NCBI GenBank assembly: GCA_009889585.1
Contig: WUQV01000107.1
Location: forward strand, 1-13,260
DNA from: Candidatus Bathyarchaeota archaeon
Lineage (GTDB): Archaea; Thermoproteota; Bathyarchaeia; Bathyarchaeales; WUQV01
Reading direction: 5' to 3'
DNA length: 13,260 bases
A model generated the notes under the pieces. It saw only the letters and a list, made by a program, of their open reading frames with translations, searched no databases and had not been told where the DNA came from. The position numbers and the translations under genes are program-made. Shown here piece by piece: positions 6,635 to 13,203 of this stretch; position 1 is the first letter of the stretch, and each line of letters opens with the position of its first letter.

Positions 6635-9600
6635 TCACTTAACGATGCCGTACCCTATCAAGCGCCACCTGCCTGAGATCTTCCTGCTGATAGCCGCTCT
6701 AGCCCCTTCCTCGGCGCAAACGGGGCGCCCTAAGCGTAACGTCACGAAGTTCTCCCTGACGGAGAGGACGACGCCCGTCGTTATCGCCGTCCCTACGTCC
6801 AAAAGCAAGGCCTCGCCGACGTTAATCCTCTTGACCTCCACGAACTCCTTCGTCCCGATCGCTCGTTCGAAGCAATGGACGTCGAGCGTCAATTCATCTA
6901 ACGTCGGCGGGATGGCGCCCAGCTTCCCCACGATGTTTCCTACGAGGCCATCGGCCTTCGTTATAGAAGGATCTAACGACGTGCCGACGCCTACCAACCC
7001 TCCGCATTGAGCCTCGCTCACGCTCTTACCGCCCGCTTGAAGGCTTACGACCTTTGTGATCAACTCTTTGTAATACGCTCGACCTCGCTCCTCAACTCGA
7101 ACGCCGGGGCGTATTTCGACTTCGTCGCCTACCTTGAGCTTCCCTTGTACGATCGTCCCTCCTACGACGCCTCCCTTTAACCTCTCAATAGGGGTGCCCG
7201 GCTTGTTCACGTCGAATGAGCGCATTACGTACATCCTCGGCGGCTTCGTCGGATCCCTTTTCGGCGTAGGTATTCGCTCCTCGATGGCGTGAAGTAAGAC
7301 GTCGATGTTCACGTTACGTTGAGCCGATATCGGCACGATCAAGGCGCCCTCGGCTACCGTTCCCTTCACGAACCTTTGTATCTCTTGATAGCTTCGCTCA
7401 GCCCTCTCCTTGCTCACGACGTCTATCTTGTTTTGAGCGATCACGATGTCCTTCACCCCTATGATCTCCATGGCCGCTAAGTGTTCCCTCGTCTGAGGTT
7501 GTGGACAGGGCTCGTCCGCTGCTATCACTAATATCGCTCCATCCATGACGGCCGCCCCCGATAGCATCGTCGCCATTAACGCGTCATGTCCAGGGGCGTC
7601 GACGAAGCTCACGGCCCTTTTGAACTCAGTCGTTGAGCCGCAGCGAGGGCACGTCGGCTCCGTCGTGTAATCCTGCGGGGAAGGGCAGCTTGGACATTTG
7701 TAAATCGGCGCATCTGCGTAGCCCAACTTAATCGTAATGCCCCTCCTTAACTCCTCGCTATGTCGAGCAGCCCAAACGCCAGTTATCGCTTGTACGAGGG
7801 TAGTATTATGACATACTACGGCTCCATTTCCAGCTATAAAGTTGGCAAACCTTGGTACAATTAAGTCAATAACATAGCCCTTATAGTCTAAGACCTCGAT
7901 CTTTGATATTCTATCAAACAAGATGTCAGCTTCAAGTATTGTTCTAATACCCTTTGCAAAAGCTTTAGTTAAAGTCAAAGCACTATTGGTGTAAGAAGTT
8001 AAAAATTCATAGATAGAGCACGTTACATTTTGATCGTTTAGAGCTAGCGCCTTCGCCAAAAATTTTCGTGAAATTCCTAAGGCCGTAGCCAATCTCTCAT
8101 GTGATAATCCTAAAAGAAAGGCATGCCTCTTGAGCTTGCTAGTCTCTAAAGTAAGTTCATGAAGGGAGTTCTCTACTCTGTTTATCTGTAGTTCTAGATC
8201 TGACAATAGCTCTCTTAACTTTTTATAGCTCATTATATGAGTTCGTTTGCAAGCTTCATAAGATTTATACCAAGATGACTTCTTCATGCAAAAGTTGTTC
8301 TTAGATTTAGTAAAATGTTCACGCTTTAAACCTATGAGTGAAAAAATTCTTGAAGTTTCATCATAATTGATAGGTATAGGGAAATCAGTCTCTTTAGACC
8401 TTGTTGGGGCCCTTTTAAGATATTCTATGAGGCTATCTTTCCTTTTGTCCTCAAAGCCTATATAGTTTAGGAACATTGATAAGTTATCTCTTCCTGAAAT
8501 TGATAACCTATGGTACTCTTTGCACCTTGCCTTATCGAACTTTATACTAAATCGACTTACTATTCCAAATTCAAGCAATAAATATGACAATATGATAATA
8601 TTATCTTGATTTGCCTGAGTAATAGTTATCTGTCCAGCTTTAGGGTTAAACTCTCCATCTAGAGTGAAGAACCATCTTAAAAATGTAGCCTTATGTTCTC
8701 GCCTCAAGTTAATAACCCAAGGTAATATAGGTGAAGTATTTTTATTCCCTAGTTTGAACCCAAATTTCAGCCTTAAGTAGTCTATTAAGGGCTTACAATT
8801 AAGATAATAATTTATTCTTCTCACATGCTTAAACTTAACGCCGAACTTCTCTTCAGCTATTTTTAATATTTGGTTTAACATATTTTCTTGCTCTTTTTGA
8901 GCTATGGCTATCCTTTCACAAGAGCTTGTTCCTTCAGACCATATGAAGGCAAACCACTTCACTATATCCTCATCAATAGATTTAACATCTTTTAGAATTA
9001 TATACTGAGCGCCACTCTTTCTTTTATATACAATTAGAAACTCGTCTTTTTTAAGAGTTATTGGAGATGTCACTTTTAGAAGCTTAGCAAGCATCTCTTT
9101 AATATGTTCAGTGAGAACTTTTTCTCCCCTAAAGATCTCAAGGATTAGATCGTAACTTAATTTTAAGCTTCTTGATAGCTCCTTCTTCGACATTCTAAGG
9201 AGAGCTCTAATCTTCTCCAAATCTTGAACCGTTAACCTATCCATCCTTTTAAAATCGTCCGTACGCCCCTTAAGATCAATGTATTCCTTATACGTTATGA
9301 TCTGGTAGTATTTTCTAAGATCATCCATCACATCTGGCAATTTAAGTCTATGACTATTCAACTCTAACTTGCGGGCAATAGCAATATAATCGCCTACCTT
9401 AAGTTCCATCGCCCTTACCCAACTCAATATACCTTGTCTATTGATTAAAAGAGGATGCACTGGCGTTACATTGATTTTCCTTCCACTTGCTGTACATACT
9501 TGAATAATCTTACTATTGTAGGGTTGCAAGTATACGTAAGCTTCACTATCAGATAGCTTTAATTCTTGGTTCAAACTTCTTACCTTACTCCTAGCAAGTT

Positions 9601-9796
9601 GATAAACAAAATAATCCTTTGATCCATCTTGAAGAGTTAAGAGTTTACCTTCAATTTCGGCTAGCTTCTTAAGCTCATAGCCCCTCATCAAGCTTCCATT
9701 GAAGAGGATAATCTCATCTAAGCTCAAGCACTTGCCATGATCTACATGTCCTATTGTTCCAATATTACACTCAGGCTGTTGAGGCAGCTCCTTCAG
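6635..9796 (-). CDS. eif2g: Translation initiation factor aIF2 gamma subunit, intein-containing precursor
   Basis: GTPase subunit of heterotrimeric aIF2, which delivers initiator Met-tRNA to the small ribosomal subunit. The precursor has 1053 residues; removing the 642-residue intein leaves 411, the normal family size. The N-extein is 22 residues ending QPECNIGTIGHVDHGK, and the C-extein begins TTLVQAITGVW. Beyond the split P-loop, the zinc knuckle (CPSC...CPRC), G3 DAPGHD, G4 NKID and G5 SAQ are intact, and the protein ends GRWRLIGYGIVK. No ATG, GTG or TTG precedes the conserved region in this frame. The only initiator-like codon between an in-frame TAA and QPEC is CTG at 9794-9796. GAGGTG lies 8 bases upstream of it, and it aligns with the usual aIF2-gamma N-terminus. 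Starting instead at TTG-9727 would lose the N-extein and the intein's first cysteine. S6e ends 23 bases upstream, the familiar S6e-aIF2-gamma pair. Confidence 0.95.
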   Translation of the reverse strand: MKELPQQPECNIGTIGHVDHGKCLSLDEIILFNGSLMRGYELKKLAEIEGKLLTLQDGSKDYFVYQLARSKVRSLNQELKLSDSEAYVYLQPYNSKIIQVCTASGRKINVTPVHPLLINRQGILSWVRAMELKVGDYIAIARKLELNSHRLKLPDVMDDLRKYYQIITYKEYIDLKGRTDDFKRMDRLTVQDLEKIRALLRMSKKELSRSLKLSYDLILEIFRGEKVLTEHIKEMLAKLLKVTSPITLKKDEFLIVYKRKSGAQYIILKDVKSIDEDIVKWFAFIWSEGTSSCERIAIAQKEQENMLNQILKIAEEKFGVKFKHVRRINYYLNCKPLIDYLRLKFGFKLGNKNTSPILPWVINLRREHKATFLRWFFTLDGEFNPKAGQITITQANQDNIIILSYLLLEFGIVSRFSIKFDKARCKEYHRLSISGRDNLSMFLNYIGFEDKRKDSLIEYLKRAPTRSKETDFPIPINYDETSRIFSLIGLKREHFTKSKNNFCMKKSSWYKSYEACKRTHIMSYKKLRELLSDLELQINRVENSLHELTLETSKLKRHAFLLGLSHERLATALGISRKFLAKALALNDQNVTCSIYEFLTSYTNSALTLTKAFAKGIRTILEADILFDRISKIEVLDYKGYVIDLIVPRFANFIAGNGAVVCHNTTLVQAITGVWAARHSEELRRGITIKLGYADAPIYKCPSCPSPQDYTTEPTCPRCGSTTEFKRAVSFVDAPGHDALMATMLSGAAVMDGAILVIAADEPCPQPQTREHLAAMEIIGVKDIVIAQNKIDVVSKERAERSYQEIQRFVKGTVAEGALIVPISAQRNVNIDVLLHAIEERIPTPKRDPTKPPRMYVMRSFDVNKPGTPIERLKGGVVGGTIVQGKLKVGDEVEIRPGVRVEERGRAYYKELITKVVSLQAGGKSVSEAQCGGLVGVGTSLDPSITKADGLVGNIVGKLGAIPPTLDELTLDVHCFERAIGTKEFVEVKRINVGEALLLDVGTAITTGVVLSVRENFVTLRLGRPVCAEEGARAAISRKISGRWRLIGYGIVK
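7805..9730 (-). mobile_element. 642-residue LAGLIDADG intein inserted in the aIF2-gamma P-loop
   Basis: Protein-splicing element encoded in frame, from Cys (9728-9730) to Asn (7805-7807). Splicing residues are complete: Cys1 in CLSLDEIILFNG; block B TxxH in VTPVHPLL near residues 88-92; block F DYKGYVIDLIVPRFANFIAGN; and terminal VVCHN followed by Thr as the first C-extein residue. Homing-endonuclease blocks read WFAFIWSEG near residues 259-267 and FLRWFFTLDGE near residues 350-360. Both motifs keep an acidic residue, so the nuclease may be active. Extra helical segments near residues 165-205 and 535-562 (KKELSRSLKLSYDLI; SHERLATALGISRKFLAKAL) look like helix-turn-helix DNA-binding units. The insert is conspicuously AT-richer than the extein DNA and uses more AT-ending codons, consistent with arrival by homing. 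It must splice for a working GTPase, because it splits the phosphate-binding loop between Lys and Thr. Confidence 0.95.
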
Positions 9797-9810
9797 TTAA
9801 CTCCCACCTC
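9794..9810 (-). promoter_or_regulatory. GAGGTG ribosome binding site deciding a CTG start
   Basis: The minus strand reads GAGGTG (9805-9810), eight bases, then CTG (9794-9796). A TAA stop immediately precedes the CTG in frame, so initiation cannot lie further upstream without a frameshift. The flanking GTTAA/TTAAC could weakly pair around the site. Confidence 0.6.
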
Positions 9811-9819
9811 AGCTTAACA

Positions 9820-10182
9820 TTATCGTTTCCTCTTAGGCTTCTCGACGACCTTCATGTTTATTTGAACTATGTCCTCGGTTATTACGTTCCCCCTTAAGGT
9901 TTTCCTCTCCCTTCGCCCTTCGCCCTTCGGCTCGAACCCCGTTCCTCCAGCCAAAAGTGCCTTCATCTTCACTCCTCCGTGTACGTCAGGCCTCATGGGG
10001 AACCCATCCTTATCAGAGCCTCCAGTTATCTGAAGCTTATGCCCTGGCAAGCCTATTATCACTCCGTCCACTACCTCCCCTATCCTCCTCCCTAAGAGGG
10101 GGGTCGCTTTAACGCCCTCCACTTCTACCTTTTGCGAACGGCCTGTCTCAGGGTCCGAGAGGACTATTTTGAACTTCGGCAT
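9820..10182 (-). CDS. rps6e: 30S ribosomal protein S6e
   Basis: Archaeal/eukaryotic small-subunit protein S6e of 120 residues, the usual length of the archaeal short form. It starts MPKFKIVLSDPETGRSQ and carries the hallmark ITGGSDKDGFPMRPDV near residues 52-67, then VKMKALLAGGTGF and a basic C-terminus ending KPKRKR. ATG-10182 is preceded by a TATA-like box at 10219-10226, giving a leader of about 13 bases. It is the first gene of the minus-strand run and is closely followed by aIF2-gamma, a common archaeal arrangement linking ribosome and initiation-factor synthesis. Confidence 0.97.
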   Translation of the reverse strand: MPKFKIVLSDPETGRSQKVEVEGVKATPLLGRRIGEVVDGVIIGLPGHKLQITGGSDKDGFPMRPDVHGGVKMKALLAGGTGFEPKGEGRRERKTLRGNVITEDIVQINMKVVEKPKRKR

Positions 10183-10218
10183 GCCACAGCCTTACGAAAT
10201 CGTTCAAGCAGTACTAGT

Positions 10219-10226
10219 CTTTAAAC
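10219..10226 (-). promoter_or_regulatory. TATA box for S6e/aIF2-gamma
   Basis: Minus-strand GTTTAAAG centred about 40 bases upstream of the S6e ATG, the distance expected for an archaeal promoter with a short leader. Assigned by sequence and position only. Confidence 0.45.
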
Positions 10227-10246
10227 ATTTGCCATTTAACCGTAAA

Positions 10247-10318
10247 TACGCCCGTTTAAAGGGTTCTTACGAGGGGACGCTTTGGAAAAGTTTTCGACGG
10301 CAGGCTTTAACGGGCGTA
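10247..10318. repeat. 14-bp inverted repeat between divergent promoters
   Basis: Left arm TACGCCCGTTTAAAG (10247-10261) and right arm CTTTAACGGGCGTA (10305-10318) are reverse complements except for one extra T, separated by 43 bases. They lie between the S6e TATA box (10219-10226) and the epimerase TATA box (10341-10348), outside any gene. They could be paired operators for a dimeric regulator or the stem of a small RNA. Confidence 0.5.
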
Positions 10319-10340
10319 AATCGAGCCATTCTTGCGAAGT

Positions 10341-10348
10341 TTTATAAA
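10341..10348 (+). promoter_or_regulatory. TATA box for the epimerase-glycosyltransferase pair
   Basis: TTTATAAA, a canonical archaeal TATA element, about 50 bases before ATG-10396. The predicted transcript start is near 10370, leaving a leader of roughly 25 bases. Confidence 0.55.
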
Positions 10349-10395
10349 CGCTACGATATCAACTGAGTTGTACTGCGCTCAGTCGAGTGCTTCCG

Positions 10396-11376
10396 ATGTT
10401 CACCCGAGCTCTCGTCACAGGAGGAGCTGGCTTTATCGGTAGCCATTTAATCGATAAGTTATGTGAAGGAGGCTTCGACGTAGTAGCCTTAGATAACTTA
10501 AGCTCAGGTAGAATTGAGAATTTAAGGAGGTGGATGAACAGCCCGTATTTCACCTTCGTTAAGGCGGACCTTTTAGATATTAATGAAGCTATTTTAAACG
10601 TAATAAGAGGTTGTGATATAATCTTTCACTTAGCAGCCAATCCGGAGGTTAGAGTTGGTTTAACGAGCCCAAGGGTGCATTATGAACTGAACGTAGCAAC
10701 TACGTTCAACTTGCTCGAATGTATTCGAAGGGTTGAAGGCTTACGTATGATGATCTTTACGTCGTCTTCTACGGTCTATGGCGAGCCATCCATCATCCCT
10801 ACGCCTGAGGATGCCCCTTTAAAGCCCATATCGATCTACGGAGCTTCGAAGATGGCCTCAGAGGCGTTAATAATGAGCTATGCTTATACTTATGGTTTTA
10901 ATGCTATAATATATAGGTTAGCGAACGTAGTAGGCCCTAGATCTCGTCATGGCGTTTTGTACGATTTTATAAAGAAGCTTTTAGAAGATAGCGAAAAGCT
11001 TGAGATACTTGGTAATGGAATGCAGCGAAAGTCCTATGTTTATATCGATGATTGTATTGAAGCTATGCTTTTTTGTATGAATAAGAGTCAGGAGGGAGTG
11101 AATGTATATAATATTGGTTCTGAAGATCAAGTAAGCGTAAGGGAGATAGCTGATATTGTTTGTGAAGAGATGAAAATTGAAAATGTAAAGTATTTCTTTA
11201 CAGGTGGTGTGAATGGAGGTCGCGGATGGGTAGGGGATGTTAAAAATATGTTATTAAGTATTGAGAGGATTAAAAAGTTAGGATGGAGTCCTAGATTAAA
11301 TAGCAAGCAAGCTGTTAGGGAAGCAATTAAAGCTATTTTAATGGAGAGTGAGGAGTTTAAAATTGACGTCTCTTAA
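10396..11376 (+). CDS. Extended-SDR nucleotide-sugar epimerase/dehydratase
   Basis: Protein of 326 residues (329 if GTG-10387 is used) with the extended short-chain dehydrogenase fold acting on NDP-sugars with bound NAD. GGAGFIGSH near the N-terminus is the nucleotide-binding loop, followed by ALDNLSSG. LAANPEVRVG, STVYGEP and the catalytic YGASK (Tyr and Lys) are all present, and YVYIDDCIEAM with VYNIGS mark the C-terminal part. These features are typical of UDP-glucose 4-epimerase-like and related enzymes in glycan synthesis; the exact sugar is not readable. The first part has the composition of the local genes, while the second half becomes AT-rich, continuous with the next gene. The glycosyltransferase start lies 14 bases after this stop, so the two form an operon. 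Confidence 0.88.
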   Translation: MFTRALVTGGAGFIGSHLIDKLCEGGFDVVALDNLSSGRIENLRRWMNSPYFTFVKADLLDINEAILNVIRGCDIIFHLAANPEVRVGLTSPRVHYELNVATTFNLLECIRRVEGLRMMIFTSSSTVYGEPSIIPTPEDAPLKPISIYGASKMASEALIMSYAYTYGFNAIIYRLANVVGPRSRHGVLYDFIKKLLEDSEKLEILGNGMQRKSYVYIDDCIEAMLFCMNKSQEGVNVYNIGSEDQVSVREIADIVCEEMKIENVKYFFTGGVNGGRGWVGDVKNMLLSIERIKKLGWSPRLNSKQAVREAIKAILMESEEFKIDVS

Positions 11377-11389
11377 TAAGAAAGAAGAT

Positions 11390-12400
11390 ATGAAAGTCTC
11401 AATTATAGTTCCTGTTAAGAATGCTGCAGCAATTATACGTGACTTACTTAATTCATTAATGCAAGTTGATTATGATAAGGATAAGTATGAAGTTATTGTT
11501 GTTGATGGAAATTCTATGGATGATACTAGGAAAATTGTAGCAGAATATCCAGTTAAATTAATTATTGAGGAAAGACCTGGTTTGAATGTTGCAAGGAATA
11601 CTGGCGTGAAAATGAGCCGTTATGAAATATTGGCTTTTACAGATGCTGATTGTGTTGTATCAAGGGATTGGATTAAAAGGATTGTTGATAATTTTCATGA
11701 TTCATATATTGGTTGCGTAGGTGGAAGTGTTATTAGATATAATAATGACTTTTTATCGCAATATGCTGATGAGAGCATAGTTCCTGTAATGAGAAGTTTC
11801 AAGAAGTATAAATTAATGAGTAATGTCAAGCCTCCTATTTATTATCCTACAGGTTGTAATATGGCATTTAGAAGGAAGATTATGGAAGATGTAGGTTGGT
11901 TTGATGAAAATATTCATTATGGTTTTGATGAAAATGAGTTAATGGAACGAATATGTAAGAAAGGCTATAAGATAGCTTTAGATCCAAGCGTTTTAATTAA
12001 GCATAAACATCGTTCGACGCTTAAGGGGCTTTTGAAACAAATGTTTCGATACGGTAGGGGTGGGGGGCTCCTATTAAAGGTTAAGAGGTTAAATAGCTCC
12101 TTCTCCAAATGGATCTTATCTTCTTTATTAAGCTTCCTCATTTGGCTTTCTTTAATCGCCTTATCCATAGTTACCCTTTCGATGAATTTCATCGCTTCCT
12201 TAGCTATTTTATTAACGCTCATATTAACACCGCTTTTTTCCTTAATGACGTTATACATAAATCGAGCCATTAAGGTAAAAGATAAAAGATATGAGAAGAT
12301 CATAATATATCCTATTATCGACATCTTAAGAGCTCTATCCTTCATGATTGGCATAATATATCAACTCATGAAACAACAGAAGTTCAAAAGATTCGCTTAA
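11390..12400 (+). CDS. Membrane-anchored family 2 (GT-A) glycosyltransferase
   Basis: Protein of about 337 residues that transfers sugars from nucleotide donors, probably onto a lipid carrier or surface glycan at the cytoplasmic membrane face. The GT2 fold starts MKVSIIVPVKNAA. It contains VIVVDGNSMDDT, RPGLNVARNTG and the metal-binding AFTDADCVV. Acceptor-side motifs PTGCNMAFRR and WFDENIHYGFDENELMERI follow, with a basic FRYGRGGG stretch near the membrane. Two hydrophobic segments follow (near WILSSLLSFLIWLSLIALS and FIASLAILLTLILTPLFSL), then a C-terminal one (ALSFMIGIIYQL). ATG-11390 is chosen because it gives the family's normal N-terminus; in-frame GTG-11348 would overlap the epimerase. 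The first two thirds of the gene are very AT-rich, and the composition changes near 12000. Acceptor and donor are unknown. Confidence 0.88.
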   Translation: MKVSIIVPVKNAAAIIRDLLNSLMQVDYDKDKYEVIVVDGNSMDDTRKIVAEYPVKLIIEERPGLNVARNTGVKMSRYEILAFTDADCVVSRDWIKRIVDNFHDSYIGCVGGSVIRYNNDFLSQYADESIVPVMRSFKKYKLMSNVKPPIYYPTGCNMAFRRKIMEDVGWFDENIHYGFDENELMERICKKGYKIALDPSVLIKHKHRSTLKGLLKQMFRYGRGGGLLLKVKRLNSSFSKWILSSLLSFLIWLSLIALSIVTLSMNFIASLAILLTLILTPLFSLMTLYINRAIKVKDKRYEKIIIYPIIDILRALSFMIGIIYQLMKQQKFKRFA

Positions 12401-12566
12401 ATATCAACGTAATAATGTTATGTGAATTAATTTTAACCACTTGATTATAATTCATAAGAGCTTTTTCATATAAGCTAGTTATTGAAGAAAAAGGTGAACG
12501 ATTTACTATAACTTATAAAATAGATGAATGGACAAAGCTTAAATAAAAGCTTCGAGAAACATTCTT
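12401..12566. other. AT-rich spacer with a possible promoter for the downstream RNA
   Basis: No gene is supported. A TATA-like ACTTATAAAA lies at 12511-12520, and TTAAATAAAA follows near 12540-12549; either could drive the structured RNA that begins near 12567. A short frame from ATG-12524 to TAA-12610 runs into the RNA and reads GGRPNAE at its end. This could be a scrap of a lost coding region but is too short to name. Confidence 0.35.
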
Positions 12567-12782
12567 CGAGCATGTTGCTCGATGTAGGCGGACGTCCGAA
12601 TGCCGAATAAGGCTCCGCCCGAAACAGGCGAGAGGGTCGGCGTTAGATAGCCCGTGCCTTAACGAGAGGCATGGGATGGCGGAGATGCGAGCCCCGCGAA
12701 CCAGCGTATGAGGCCGGAACGCAACGCCGTAAAGGCAGGCTGAACGCTGGAAGCTCCCGACTTTAGTCGTGGAGAGGCTCAC
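12567..12782 (+). ncRNA. Omega/reRNA-like right end of an IS200/IS605-type element, without tnpB
   Basis: GC-rich, strongly folded stretch in an AT-rich setting. Perfect stems are CGAGCA/TGCTCG at 12567-12581; GCCGA/TCGGC at 12602-12641 enclosing CGCC/GGCG; CCCGTGCCT/AGGCATGGG at 12651-12675 (one G-U pair); and CCAGCGT/ACGCTGG at 12701-12750. It closes with a 34-nt terminus at 12749-12782 that starts GGAAGCTCCCGACTTTAG and ends GGCTCAC, holding a CTCC-CGAC/GTCG-GGAG hairpin. This is the typical form of IS605-family right ends and of TnpB omega RNAs, in which the guide is read from DNA just outside the end; here that would begin AACCTATCCTCC at 12783. No tnpA or tnpB lies to the left, where the glycosyltransferase ends 166 bases away. 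The left boundary is uncertain. A different structured RNA is possible, but the terminus argues for this call. Confidence 0.68.
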
Positions 12783-13050
12783 AACCTATCCTCCTTAAGA
12801 ACTCCCTCCTAGCCTTTACGTCCGCATCGGTTTCGACCCCCTTGCTTTTGAACCCGTCGATGACGCCAAGTATCCCCCTCCCTTGTTCGCTCTCAGCTAC
12901 GATAACTTGCAAAGGGTTAGCCGTCGCAGCGTGAGTCGTACATACCTCTGGCACTTGCTTAACCTTATCTAATACGTTAATCGGGTAAGCTCCCTTGAGG
13001 ATTATTATGAACGCGGCATTAAACGTGTACCTAAGAGTAGAAGAGTAATG
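12763..13050 (-). pseudogene. Truncated adenosine-specific kinase (C-terminal half)
   Basis: Minus-strand frame homologous to the C-terminal half of the adenosine-specific kinase family (about 160 residues when whole). Recognisable segments are AAFIIILKGAYPINVLDKV, VPEVCTTHAATANPLQVIVA, SEQGRGILGVIDGF and VKARREFLRRIG. Homology begins near 13017. Upstream, the open frame continues only to a TAA at 13051-13053 with unrelated sequence, so the N-terminal half, including any start codon in the family's usual place, is gone. At the other end the last native codon is at the 12782/12783 boundary, and the protein runs into the inverted end of the omega-RNA element, acquiring EPLHD and a stop at 12763-12765. 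The usual final two or three residues are therefore replaced. An internal GTG at 12952-12954 would give a 63-codon frame but not a complete enzyme. Confidence 0.8.
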
Positions 13051-13203
13051 TTAAAGTTTGGCTTGCCGAGGTTACAGGCGGCCTTGAATATAAACAAGGT
13101 CGTGGGATAGAACCTGTTACGATTGTAATTTAAGACAAAGAGCAGGACATACTATATCAGTTGCCGAGAATAGGCTTCTGCTTAGATTGAGAAAGGTGGC
13201 CTT
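13018..13203. other. Unassigned sequence between the kinase fragment and the second element
   Basis: About 190 bases with no complete gene. On the plus strand, after a TAA at 13091, a frame of 37 codons reads RTCYDCNLRQRAGHTISVAE and continues to a TGA inside the right element's end (13205-13207). The CxxC and histidine hint at a zinc-binding fragment, but no start is present and no family is recognised. A second plus frame nearby reads GLPRLQAALNINKVVG. Both may be debris of rearrangement. Confidence 0.35.

Noticed and set aside
6624..7010. Open plus-strand frame of 128 codons
   Set aside because: Antisense to the conserved C-terminal part of aIF2-gamma; no family resemblance and no initiation signal.
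7808..9727. Stand-alone homing endonuclease gene upstream of a 5'-truncated aIF2-gamma
   Set aside because: The frame is continuous through both junctions, and the first cysteine and final His-Asn are exactly at the P-loop split, so it is an intein.
11965..12354. Open minus-strand frame of 129 codons
   Set aside because: Antisense to the membrane-anchor region of the glycosyltransferase, whose own frame has clear motifs.
12513..12782. Minus-strand frame of 89 codons across the structured RNA
   Set aside because: It mirrors the perfect RNA stems and has no protein-like character; the plus-strand RNA explains the sequence better.
12567..12782. RNase P RNA or SRP RNA as the identity of the structured region
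   Set aside because: The conserved RNase P core and the SRP domain IV loop sequences are not found, whereas the 3' terminus matches the IS605-type form.
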